A stretch of DNA of 64,000 nucleotides from Adineta vaga (taxonomy: Eukaryota; Rotifera): NCBI GenBank assembly GCA_021613535.1, contig CP075492.1, positions 15,748,001-15,812,000 of the forward strand, in the 5' to 3' direction. The notes beneath the pieces were generated by a model. The model was given only the letters and a program-made list of their open reading frames with translations. It made no database searches and was not told the origin of the DNA. The position numbers and the translations under genes are program-made. Each line of letters starts with the position of its first letter. Positions within the stretch are counted from its first letter, which is position 1. Of the stretch, positions 32,960-43,739 are shown piece by piece.

Positions 32960-33129
32960 TTTTTACTCCTGTTTCAAATGCAGTATAGAGAAGAACGTAG
33001 AAGAAAAAAGGAACATACAAGTTTCTTTGACAACGAAAGAACTTTGTATATTCTTACTGATGACTCATAACATCCATAGAACGCAATGCATTTGATGTGA
33101 AACAAGATCAATTTATTTCAATAAATAGT

Positions 33130-35100
33130 CTATGACATATTAGTATTGATAGTTCGGTACTGTTTGTTTCGTCTAGCTGAATCTTCGATATGATAACGAA
33201 GCATTCTTCCCATTTTAGTATTACCATAAAGATTTAGATCAATAAGTGTCTACAATAAAATATAAATAAGCCGCGTATGACATGTACGAAAAGAGAACGA
33301 TAGTTACTGTCTTATCGTTGGGCATTATCCAGAAGTAGTCCTCCAACATTTCCAATTTGGTTATTTCCAAGATCTAGTTCTTTAAGTGTCTATGTATGAA
33401 AAAATGTAGATAACTATGGTATATGAAGCAGATGAAAGAAAAATAGTCATACCGTATTATTCTGTATGGTGTTAGATATAGATTGAATTCCTTGATCACT
33501 AATACCGTTGTACTGGAGATTTATCGTTGTAAGTGTCTGTGTAAAGAAGAATACATAAATATAGTACATAAAATAGAGGAAGAAAACATAACAGCTACCG
33601 TATTGTTTTGTAAGGCATTAGCTAGGAGTTCCATTCCTTCGTCTTTAATTTGAGCGCCATCAAGATTTAATGTAATCAGTGCCTGTGAGAAGAAAAGGAA
33701 ACGAATGATGTATGAATAAGATTTTTTGAAAAATGACAGATACCCTATTATTTTTTAAAACATCAGCTAGATATTTTGCTCCAATAGGTCCCATTTTGTT
33801 ACCTGCGAGATTTAGTTTAGTGCATACCTGTAGAAATAAGTCAAATGAATAGTATATAAAATAAATAAAGCGATAATACTAGTTACAGTGTTATTTTGTA
33901 ATGCACTAGCCAGACTTTGTATTCCTCGCTCTCTAATGCGATTCCAACTGAGATTCAGTGTGATAAGTGTCTATGCAATGAAGTGCATAATATTGATATA
34001 CAGTATGAATAGAAAATATTGTGTACCACGTTATGTTGTAAGACATCGGCTAAATATTGTGCTCCTTCATCTCCGATACGATTAGCTCCAAGATTTAGTG
34101 TAGTGAGTGTCTGTACAAAGGAATGTCGATATTTGAAATAAGATATTAAAAAGAATAATACTCACATTATTATTTCGTAATGCATTAGCTAAATGTCGTG
34201 CTCCTTCGTCTTCGACCATAGTGCCATTAGAATTCAAAGCAGTCAAAGCCTATGAAAAGAAAAGTAGACAAATATGATATACAGAAACCGTAGTACAAAG
34301 AATAACAATTACCGTATTTTCATTTTGTAGAAAACCAGCTAGATATTCAGCTCCAACGGGTCCAATTCTAGTGCCCATAAAAGTTATTGTTCTGAGTGTC
34401 TATATAATAGAATAAGTACAGAAACACGCTATTCTTATCATTGAAATTTTTAACAAAGTTTGGCACGATATTAAATATTGTTAAGTAAGTGTATATAAGA
34501 ATATCAGAGTATTTCAATATCTATGTCCTTATCCTGAAGAGGAATAAGGATCTTACTGTATTATTTTGTAGTGCATTTGTTATATATTTAATTCCTTCTG
34601 CTTCAATACCAGTATTTGAAAGATTCATGTTGATGATCGTCTATGAGAAGATATGTACGATAATGATATTCAAAAGAGATGAAGAGAAAACAAGATTTAC
34701 CGTGATAGTTCGTAAAGTATCAGCCAGTTGCCGTGCTTTGGCATTACCTATCCTTTTCCTTGAAAAATCTAGTATCGTGAATGTCTATGTAAAAGAGTAC
34801 AAATGAATGATATATGGGATAGATTAAGAAGATATGTTAATTCTTCTACCAGTTTAATATCCATCAAACAGATACTATGAAAAAACGGAGTCGATTTGGA
34901 TGCTTTTTATCTTGTTAAAACGTTGTTTTAAATGAAGATAGATTTACCTGATGTTGTAGATAACTATTCAAGATTAGATTCAATTGATGGCAGATATTAC
35001 GCATCGAGAATATAATAGTGAAGGTATCTTGATGATCAAGAATACAATAAACAAGTTCTACTGGTAACGTATGTAAATTTGCTTTCGGTCTGTTCGACAT
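33130..35100 (-). pseudogene. LRR (RNI/NLR-type) gene with 28-residue repeat exons, two lesions
   Basis: Exon 1 (35100-34948) reads MSNRPKANLHTLPVELVYCI, an F-box-like opening. Exons 2-11 each encode one leucine-rich repeat and are 84 nt, phase 0: 34784-34701, 34640-34557, 34400-34313, 34249-34166, 34110-34027, 33970-33887, 33827-33744, 33682-33599, 33536-33453, 33389-33308. Exon 12 is 33249-33130. A typical repeat is TLTTLNLGANRIGDEGAQYL. Two exons break the rule: exon 4 is 88 nt, with an extra T (TTTTT) that brings TAG into frame, and exon 11 is 82 nt and runs into TAA after DNAQR. Uncorrected, the product stops in the third repeat. Such repeat proteins form curved binding scaffolds, as in ribonuclease-inhibitor and NLR proteins. 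It is either a young pseudogene or carries two base-call errors. Confidence 0.8.
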
Positions 35101-35738
35101 CGATAAGCGAGGTTATATGGTGTGAATTGTAGCGTCCTATCTGTTTAATAGAATAACATGAGTAGTCTTTTCTTTTCTTTCATTTTATACTAGTCGATCA
35201 TAGAACGTGCCATCAATACATCATAGGATAAAGCATCATGTTGATAGTATCTATATGCATCTATGATTCAGCTTAACTATATTTTTTCTTTCGTTCTGTC
35301 ATGATATTTTTGTTGGTTTCTTTCCTATTACTATCTTCTTTGTTTTAATGTAAAGACACATGACTTTTTCCATATATTTTATCTTTATGTAATTATTCCT
35401 TATGTTTGTAAAAAATACTTGTAAGAATGTATTAGATTTTAGAAGAATGTGTATTTGTTATGTAACACACGTTAATATTTTATTTCTTTTTCTTTCTGAA
35501 CAACAGATTTGTTAAGATGTAACAGTGATCAATCTGACTTTTTCTTATATTATTTATTTGTGCTATATGATCAAAATGTGAAGAAATCGGCTTCTGTTCT
35601 TTTTTATTCTTTTAACATTGTTGAGTGATGACGTGTAATTTTTTGACGAACAGAACAGTTGAAACGCTCTATACAGTTGTCGTCATTCGCTTAAAAAAAA
35701 TAAATAAATCAGTTCCCTTTTTTTTATTCGCATTCATC
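35101..35738. other. intergenic between divergent LRR and U-box genes
   Basis: About 640 bp, AT-rich, presumably both 5' regions. No gene or clear motif beyond T-rich stretches. Confidence 0.5.
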
Positions 35739-36878
35739 ATGCCAAAAGTTAACAGTGAACAAAATATCGATAACGATGATCTTATTTGTCCGATTACCAT
35801 GGAATTGTTTCGTGATCCAGTAATTGCAAATGATGGACGTGTTTATGAACGAGCAGCAATCACACAATGGATTACTGAACATGGTACTAGCCCGTTCACA
35901 AGGGAACCATTACAAGTGAATGAATTGCAACCAGATGACTATTTGAGACAATTGGCGGCGCGTCGTCGAAATTCAGTAGTTTCATACAATGCACAGCATA
36001 GCACGGTTATTTTGCCGCCACTTCGAACTGGTCCACGAAATACTAGACGTATACATCCTGAAGAGACTACCAATGCACCATCAACGGAACCTCTAAATGG
36101 CAAGCATCGTAATTTTCGTATTTGTTTAACTTGCAGCTGTGGATTGATCATTTTGGGAGCTATTATTGCAGGGTTTACTTTAGTGTTTCGATCATCGTCC
36201 TCAAGTATAAATGGAAATGGATCTTCGTATTCAGGTATGTATTTCTAGTAGATGCAGACAGCTGTTGAAAGAAAACTTATAGGGTGAATACTTCAGATAA
36301 AAAGGAATAATCACGAATCTCTTTTTTCTTCTTCTCAATCATAAGCATCAGGGATACTGTATAATGAAGTAATATATACTGAAGACAGTTCAAGATCAGA
36401 GAGACTGATATGTGAACGACGTGGATAAAGTATTGAGGAGATCTGTTTTGTTTTTCTTTTACATATTTAACTAGCATCAATTTCATCCAACATAGTCTTC
36501 AACGTAACAACAAGTTTTTCAGATGCGTTAACAACAATGAGTTCAACATATACGCGACCGACAGGTTGGTCGGCGCCATATTATCTTTATTATTATACTG
36601 TGCACAAAATATTTGTCAACACCACTGGTTATTATGAAATCAGAAGTAGCAGCATTATAGATTTATATGGCTATTTATATCGAGAATCATTCAACGCAAC
36701 TCAACCAACGGTAAATTTACTTATGCAAAATGATGACAGTGGCGGTTCACAACAGTTCCGTATACGAAGTGATCTTTCCTCCTCTGTATATGATTTAGTG
36801 GTCACTACCTACTCAGCCAGGGTGACAGGATCATTTCGTGTCTCAGTAGGTGGTCCTGCAGCAGTAACTATTCAGTAA
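35739..36878 (+). CDS. U-box E3-like protein with transmembrane span and C-terminal beta ectodomain
   Basis: Exon 1 is 35739-36234 and exon 2 is 36523-36878; the product is 283 residues. The ATG at 35739 is preferred because the longer frame from 35625 adds 38 residues unlike the family. Residues 15-80 form a U-box: DLICPITMELFRDPVIANDG, VYERAAITQWI and TSPFTREPL. A transmembrane segment follows near residues 140-162 (CGLIILGAIIAGFTLVF), then a Ser/Asn linker where the intron lies. The C-terminal domain (YYEIRSSSIIDLYGYLY, DDSGGSQQFRIRSDL, DLVVTTYS, FRVSVGG) resembles a beta-sandwich I associate with bdelloid secreted and membrane proteins, loosely like prokaryotic PPC domains. Topology would place the U-box in the cytosol and this domain outside or in a lumen. 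U-boxes recruit E2 ubiquitin-conjugating enzymes; substrates unknown. Confidence 0.85.
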
Positions 36879-36879
36879 A

Positions 36880-37586
36880 AATTGTCTATGCTTTTCGTTT
36901 ATTTTTGTTCAAAAAGCTTCCTCTACATTGACTAGGCATCTGGAGGACGTAGGGTGATAGTTGCAATGAATATACAATTAAATTGCAACATAGTCAAAAA
37001 CAGTTCTAATATCATTAAGAATCTTTCAATTTTCTATTCCAATCAACTTTCATTGTCTTCATAATTGTGATCAGTCCAATAGGTAAGTTTTGCCGATCAA
37101 GAAAATGTTTACCATAATAACAGATGAACCATTTCATAACACTATCATTGTATATTCGAAATTTGCATCTTGAGGGTGTGGGTGTCTCTTATTCATTGAT
37201 ACAGACATTGACACCCTCCCGACAAGGCTGGGTGTATCTTGAGGGTGTGGGTGAGTGTGTGAAGTTGTGGGTTTGATTATTACTCTTTCTCTTCCACCCA
37301 CACCCACCCTATTTAATATGAAATATTTTTTTCAATACAATAATTTAGAAAGAGTAGATTTATATTTCAATACAATTAATTTATTGTCTCCAAATAATTT
37401 CATTGGTTAACTATGCTGTAACAAACCGTTAAGATATTTATATATATATACTCGAACGACGAATTCATCGTTAGATCGATCATTATTTTACTTCGACTAT
37501 ATTCGTAATTCGTTATATATGTAAGACATGAATGTTTTCCTTTCTTTTCTTATCGTTCTTTGTATTTTAGTTTTCTTTCTTTCACC
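36880..37586. other. intergenic region with G-rich motifs
   Basis: No gene. Holds the GGGTGTGGGTG motifs described separately. A TTTTAG acceptor-like site lies at about 37565-37570, just before the next gene. Confidence 0.5.
37167..37309. repeat. TGTGGG-like telomere-type motifs, two direct and one inverted
   Basis: ATCTTGAGGGTGTGGGTG occurs at 37167-37184 and again at 37236-37253. The opposite-strand form CCACCCACACCCACCC is at 37294-37309, so the direct copies and the C-rich copy face each other. Similar short motifs occur at 25724-25741 (CCCACACCCACACCC), 42628-42640 and, as ATCTTGAGGGTGTGAATGAG, at 15547. The G-rich hexamer TGTGGG has been reported as the telomeric repeat in a bdelloid; here only a few degenerate units are present. 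Confidence 0.6.
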
Positions 37587-38353
37587 ATGTTAAACGAAGA
37601 ATATTCGCCATCACTAAAAGCAAAAACAAAACGAAGTTCCAAATCTGAAAAAATGAAGAAAAACAAAAAGAAATGTAATTGTCGTTCCGGATGTTCCAAA
37701 CGTTCTTGTTATTGTTATAAATCAAATAATGGATGTGATTCAACATGTGGATGTGGTCCATCATGTCAAAATCTATTCAATCATTTGGATTATTTCTTCG
37801 GTGACGATAGTAATTGTAAACCAAATGCCTGCTTTTCTGATTATCTTGTTAAAACAATTAAAACTGCTGATCAAGTCAAAAAATCAATCGAGAAGCATTA
37901 CATAAAAAGATTATGACTTGTGGAAGGTAATTATACATTTATTCAATATACGATAGGATAAAAACGAATGTTTATGAATTTAGATTTTCGGAATATGATG
38001 ATGATGAAGATTATAAGAAATGGTTACAAAAATGGAAACGAATTGAAGATGTAGATGAGAAATTAGGTCATATTCAAAAATTCTTTCGAATGCTTCTATC
38101 AGATGAATCGACAATGCGATATTATTCATTCTGTAACGAAGATCTTGCAGAAGAAGATTGTGATTGGCATTGTTCGATTTGTAAAACATGTCGCGATTGG
38201 CGAGAATGGCACTGTGATGGTTGTAATAAATGTATGTTTTCATTTTTTTTTATTGAAATAGATTTAAAGATCTGTTTTGTTTTAGGTGCTTATGGAACAT
38301 CTTTTCCATGTCCACGATGTGAAAGAAAAGAACAAATGTTTAGTTTTTGGTAG
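37587..38353 (+). pseudogene. CXC-domain / zinc-binding protein with a shift in an A run
   Basis: Exons 37587-37926, 37984-38231 and 38286-38353. Exon 1 encodes a Lys-rich start and a CXC (tesmin/LIN54-type) cysteine motif: CNCRSGCSKRSCYCYKSNN, then CDSTCGCGPSC. The frame ends at 37916 (KRL stop). Adding one base to the A6 run at about 37878 restores VKKINREALHKKIMTCG and joins in phase across both introns. The rest then reads through KWLQKWKRIEDVD, a cysteine cluster DWHCSICKTCRDW and HCDGCNKC, and finally PCPRCERKEQMFSFW. CXC motifs bind DNA or zinc; the C-terminal cluster looks like a zinc finger. A T-rich TTTTAG ends 17 bp before the ATG, so a 5' UTR intron or leader trans-splice is likely. 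I call it disrupted, but the single homopolymer difference could be a sequencing error. Confidence 0.7.
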
Positions 38354-39350
38354 AATTTTGGAACATAAAAGAAAACGCTTTGATTTTTAATTTTATTTAT
38401 TGTACAGTTTGTTTTTTATAATCATGTAGATTGAATAGGTGTGTTTATTGATGAAATTGAAAATAAATATTTATCTTTATCCATAGAGAAAAATATCATT
38501 TCTTTTCTCAGAATAAGTTCAATAATCGCTTTTCAAAGTCTTATTGAGAACGAACAGCAGATATGATATCAATGTAAATCTTGAGATTTTTATCTCTCCA
38601 TTAAAAAAAACTATTTCTAGATTCTGTTATTGTCAAAATCATCGCAATATAAAGTGCACTTTGTCAACAAAGAAAATTTGTTCATACTTCATATTTTATT
38701 TTTTGATCGAATCAATAGACTTTCCTTTAGTTATGAATTTCATTTAAGTCGTCTTTCATTGATATGATGTAAAATAAGTAATTTAATACTTAGTGCATAT
38801 TTGGTGATGATGGGTCAACTTTTTGTTACATCTTCTAATCCATCATGAAGTCGAATTAGTAAAATCCAACGAACTGATCAAATTGTATTGCTTGATGCCA
38901 TTATATTGAGATCTTTCAAAAAAAATAACAACCTTTGAATACACTTCGAGTTGAACGAGAGTTATTTCAATATTCCTGATTACAAATTATATTTTGAAAT
39001 AGACTTTATAGGACAAATTTTTCATAGAATAAGATAGTAGAGAGAGTTTAAGTCTTCTATTGACCATTTCACATAAAAGCTACTTATAATTGGATTATTA
39101 CCTATCATCGTTTAAATAATACACAACTCTTCAAAATATTTTGACGATAATAATAATTATAAAAATATATGTTCGATATATTCATCAATGATCTGTCAAC
39201 AGTTTTAGTTCTATGGAAGGTTTTAAAAATCTATATACAATGAAGAGAAATAAATTTTATTTGAAGTAATCAAATATATTTATAGTTTATTTATTTAATG
39301 TAGAAAGAAAACATATTGTTGAACTTCATCCATTGATAAATTCATTCGTT
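38354..39350. other. 1-kb intergenic region
   Basis: AT-rich; no gene supported. Confidence 0.5.
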
Positions 39351-39653
39351 CTAATGTTTACTTCTATTAAACATCATAATGAAGAAGAATGTTGAAGTAA
39401 TTAAAAATAAATTTGTATAAAATTGAAAAATAATTCTTCCCGAACAAACTGCACTGGATGATCCAATTAAACAAGTTGTATACGATGCTTTACATGCATC
39501 TGTACATGTTGTACTTGCACATGTTGGAACTTTGATTGTTCCTAAATAGACTAATGAACAACCAGAACCACTACAACATGAACAATCACAACCATAACTA
39601 TTGATATTCGCAATTAAATTTATGAAGATAAGAAAAATTAAGATTGATTTCAT
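39351..39653 (-). CDS. small secreted or membrane-anchored Cys-rich protein
   Basis: About 100 residues from the second ATG (39653); the first in-frame ATG (39665) adds four residues. The N-terminus MKSILIFLIFINLIANINS is a strong signal peptide. The mature part opens YGCDCSCCSGSGCSLVYLG, then has CASTTCTDACKASYTTC and one more Cys, about 11 cysteines in 50 residues. A second hydrophobic stretch near the C-terminus (FLITSTFFFIMMF) could be a membrane anchor or GPI signal. Single exon. Function unknown. It is unrelated to the Cys-rich array, which lacks signal peptides. Confidence 0.7.
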   Translation of the reverse strand: MKSILIFLIFINLIANINSYGCDCSCCSGSGCSLVYLGTIKVPTCASTTCTDACKASYTTCLIGSSSAVCSGRIIFQFYTNLFLITSTFFFIMMFNRSKH

Positions 39654-39965
39654 TTCTTGCTTCAAAAGTAAAATTCAAGTTTGTTCGGCTCTTCTAACAA
39701 AGCAAATAAATTCTTTAAATCGAAAAGAAAAGAGAAAAGTAAGCATATCAATAAGACTTCGTCCGAATTGATTAGTTTTTTTCTTCGTATTATTGACATA
39801 TCTCATTTCAATCACAAAATTCAACAGAAATGTGCGACCTCTTTTGTTCGTTCTCCTTCACTGGATATGAAAACGGTCTTTCTATTTCCATACAGTTAAA
39901 AAGAAGAATAAAGAATACAACATCATTATTTATTTATTCAGTAAACAAGAAACTATTTTATCGAA

Positions 39966-41755
39966 ATGCAATCGATTATTCTTATCGTCTTCTTAGGTTT
40001 AGTCACTGAACAGACAAATGGATATTTTAATTATGTAATAAAAATATTATTTCTAATTTGCAAAGATTAAATTGTTCTTTTCAAAATCATTTAGTTAAAA
40101 TTTCCATTAGGATCTATTCCAAATCAAATTGGATCAGTTCCATGTCCAGGTTAGATCATTTGATTTTATTTCAAAATAAATATTTTCTTTTCTTTGAATA
40201 GATGGTCAAAGGTAAAGAGAATATATTTTAAATTAAATCAAATATTTGTCTATAGTTCGTGCCCTGATGGTGAAACGTGTTGTCAATTGTCAACTGGTCA
40301 ATATGGTTGTTGTCCGATTCGTGTGTTGTCTTAATTGAATTATTACATTTTTCAATCGTCTTTTTTTTTCTCTAATTAGCCGATGCAGTATGTTGCAGTG
40401 ATCATCTTCATTGTTGTCCAAATGGTTATACATGTGATGTTGAACATGGACGATGTCAAAAAGGATTTGAAAAATCAAATGGTGTTGTATGTCCTGGTGG
40501 TATGAAAAAAGATTTTCTGTTTAATATTAATCTAATTCGTTATTTTATTCTAGGTGAAATGTCTTGTGCTGATGGTTTGAATAATTTTCTTCAATGAAAT
40601 TTAAAAACAAATATTTTTTTTTCTCTATTTAAGATGAAACTTGTTGTGAATTACAATCCGGTGATTATGGTTGTTGTCCATTACGTAAGTTGAAATTTGA
40701 ATTTTTTCAAAGAATCAAATCTTTTATTTTTCTATTTAGCTGATGCTGTTTGTTGCAGTGATCATAGTCATTGCTGTCCACATGGATATACGTGTGATGT
40801 TCAACATAATAAATGTCAAAAAGGAACTTCAATTCCATGGTTTGAGAAAAAAGCAGCTCTTCCAATAAATAAAAGTTTAACGAAGATTACCTTATCAACC
40901 ATTCAATGTCCTGGTGAGTTTGTTCGATTTTATTTTCATTTGAAAAAGTTTGTCTTCGATTTTTCAGATGAAAAATCTTTTTGTCCAGAAGAAACAACTT
41001 GTTGTGAATTAACCGATGGTACTTTTGGTTGTTGTCCATATCAACAAGCATCTTGTTGTTCGGATAAAGTTTGTATTACGAAAAAACAAAATCTTTTAAA
41101 AGAAGTTCATTTTATACGAATATAAATAGGTTCATTGTTGTGGAAATGGATATTCATGTGATGATTCTGGTTCACGATGTATTAAACATTTCGATGAAAT
41201 CGATGCAACTGAAATTCCAAAACAGAAAATGATTTCATTAACTGTTTTTCAAGAACAAACATGTCCAGATGGAATAACGAAATGTTCATCAAATTCAACA
41301 TGTTGTCCAAATAAAGATCAAAATGAAATCACTTATTCGTGTTGTCCTTATGCACGAGTAAGTTCTTTTTAAAAATCTTAATTCAATTAATGAAAACAAG
41401 AGAAATTAAAGGGTATTTGCTGTGGTTCTATTGGTTCAATTTGTTGTCCATTTAAATATGTTTGTGATGAACATCAATTAACATGTCAATTAAATTCAAC
41501 CATCACATTACAAAATGAAGATTTCAATCAATGTGGATCATCAGATGTTGTTTGTCCATCGAATCAAACATGTTGCAAATCAAATAATGATCAATATGCT
41601 TGTTGTACTTTTCCTGATGTAAGATTTTCCTTCTTTCTCATATTTTTTATATCAATAAATTTCTTCTCTAGGGTGTATGTTGTGATGATGGTCAACATTG
41701 TTGTCCAAAGGATACAAAATGTGATTCAAAATCCGGTGGATGCATCAAACAATAA
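39966..41755 (+). CDS. granulin/progranulin-like protein, five granulin domains, multi-exon
   Basis: The first exon (39966-40034) encodes a signal peptide ([19 protein letters not shown]). Next exons: 40095-40149, a 10-nt exon at 40202-40211, and 40256-40320, joined in phase. Further exons follow to the stop at 41753-41755, with introns of about 45-60 bp. Five granulin repeats are readable: domain 1 with [19 protein letters not shown] and [15 protein letters not shown]; domain 2 with [15 protein letters not shown] and [15 protein letters not shown]; domain 3 with [13 protein letters not shown], split by an intron before HCCGNGYSC; domain 4 with [13 protein letters not shown]; domain 5 with [12 protein letters not shown]. 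Granulins are secreted, disulfide-stacked growth-factor or lysosomal modules. The CC pairs are intact throughout. A conventional frame running past the exon-9 donor (to 41125) is intronic. Confidence 0.85.
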
Positions 41756-41759
41756 GAAC

Positions 41760-42084
41760 TCTTTGAGATATTTTTCTTTTCTATATATAAAAAAACTTCT
41801 TTACTTTTTAACAAATTATTGATTAGAACAAAAATCAATTCTTCTTTTGTTTTTCAAAGAAAAAGGTCGAACTGAATTTGATGATTTGATCATTGATCAA
41901 TAGAAAATGAATTCTGCGTCAAGTAAATGTTCTAAAATTCGTGTTCTAACAACTTGATCTTGCATTGTAAGGTTGTGGTTATAGTTCAGAATGATCTTTA
42001 AAGATTGAAAATATCTGTTAAATAAAAAACATCTTACAAATATTTGAATTCAGCTTAAAACATAATTTTAGTCTTTATATTATA
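41760..42084. other. intergenic before the Helitron-like element
   Basis: AT-rich, no gene supported. Confidence 0.5.
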
Positions 42085-43014
42085 CTAGCGGAGATACCCG
42101 CTGCAAAGAGGACACAATTTACGTTTTTCATCTACAACAGTGCTTTTCTCATCAACCAACGGACCTCTCCGTTGGTGTTTACCCGTCGTGTATCAAAAGA
42201 TCATCATACCCTCCTTTCCTGCCCTGCCTTAGCTACTGTAATCCTTCAGGTCGCCACTCAGCGCGAGTTACCTGTCTTTCACACGTCTTTCTCCGTACTG
42301 AAACCCTCCTATATCCCTTTTCACGTCATGCATCAGGTCTTTTTTTCAGAACTTTTCGCATCTCTTCATCAGTTCTTTCCTACTGGACTTCCCTCGCTAT
42401 ACATACGACATACAGCTATGTTCCTTTTAAATCCGCTCCCACTGTCCCGCTGCAACTCTCACCCCTCGGTAGATCTGCCTATCCTCAGACACCCGCTGAA
42501 AGTCATTCTCTAGTTTACAAACTTCACTTCGACTCCATACAGGTAGAGTAGTCATTTCACTCCAGATTCAGTTTATTTCTGAGAACTCAACCCAGGCATT
42601 GCAGTTGTCCATCTTGGATGCAGACACCCACACCCAGGTCTTCAAAGTTCCAGGGAAAAACATGGAACTGGTAGTTTATCGACGCTAGATTAATTCCCAC
42701 TACTTCTCCTTCACCCACCTCTTGGAAGTGGCAACCCCCTCTCGACCTTTCGTGGAACTTAGGGGAGTCTTGTGAAACTTTTAGTGTCGCCAGCTATCAG
42801 TGGGATCGAAAAATTCCTATAAACCATCACCTGGATGAAATTTCACGAACGCGCCCCCCAACCCCACGATGACCATTCTAACCCCATGTCGACCTTTCCT
42901 GGGACCTAAGGAAGCATCGTAGAAAGTTTGGTGATCGTGGCTATTACAGCGACTGAATGCATAGCGAACAGACAGACAGACAGACAGACAAACTTTCTTC
43001 TTTATATATATAGA
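42085..43014 (-). mobile_element. non-autonomous Helitron-like element, about 930 bp
   Basis: Read on the minus strand, the element starts TCTATATATATAAAG (43014 downward), preceded by A, and ends GCGGGTATCTCCGCTAG (to 42085), followed by T. These are the Helitron hallmarks: a 5' TC, a 3' hairpin (AGCGG...CCGCT) next to CTAG, and insertion between A and T without target duplication. Just inside the 5' end is a GTCT tetranucleotide run (42968-42990) and then TTCGCTATGCATTC. The interior is more GC-rich than its surroundings and has no Rep/helicase frame; the frame at 42172-42513 has no recognisable content. A diverged second copy is at 7195-7460. Confidence 0.75.
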
Positions 43015-43213
43015 TTGTACTATTAACAATATAATATTTTAAACTATATTTCGATCATGAATTTCTATCTGCATCTGACACATTTTCTCTTAAACTGGCG
43101 AACTCAAACTGAGTCAGTTTGACGTTTAATGCAGTCATTTGTTATGTTCAAGAAAAGTAAGTATTTTGAAGAATAGACGTTTTTCAAATAAGTCACTATT
43201 CTACTTATTTATC

Positions 43214-43605
43214 ATGTCGAGTTCAATCGATAGTTTTATTGCAAATCTAAATTTAGTCACGACTTGGATCAATCGTGTTTGTTCCGTTTTACGAATTTTT
43301 TCTGGAACATGTGGAAATTTCTCTAACATCATTGTATTCACTCAACCGATATCACGTAACTGGTTGACATACTGTACGAATTCGTCGAATGAATAATTAA
43401 TACATCGGTAGCTAAGAAAACAATCGGCTTTACCATTCTCTTCTTTTTTAGCGTTACGACGACTGATAGTACACACAGTTACACTATTCGATCATCAGAA
43501 TACATAATTTTTTTCAACATTATATTTGATATGGTTACCTGCTTTTTACCAATCATATTTATGGATATTTTCAGTACTTTCACATTTATCAACGTTAGTT
43601 GACAG
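43214..43605 (+). pseudogene. internally deleted 7TM receptor pseudogene
   Basis: MSSSIDSFIANLNLVTTWIN then SGTCGNFSNIIVFTQP gives the extracellular start and TM1 of a rhodopsin-type receptor (compare GVTGNILNMIIFTRP in the gene at 28747-29801). The frame stops at 43396. After about 100 bp a second piece reads FFNIIFDMVTCFLPIIFMDI, then STFTFINV, a TM5-like segment, followed by a stop. TM2-4 and TM6-7 are missing. It is a dead copy of the local receptor class. Confidence 0.6.
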
Positions 43606-43739
43606 TACAAGAAACGAACGTTTAATGGTGAATTGAAACGTTGTGTTCGATTGGATCAAAATTGATTTTGACAATAACGAGTTCAGTAAAATGTCTACTA
43701 CCAAGAATTCAGTGAGCTCTGCTCAATAACAATGAAATC

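Noticed and set aside
42172-42513. 113-codon frame inside the Helitron-like element
   Set aside because: No Rep, helicase or other domain; GC-rich element sequence is open by chance.
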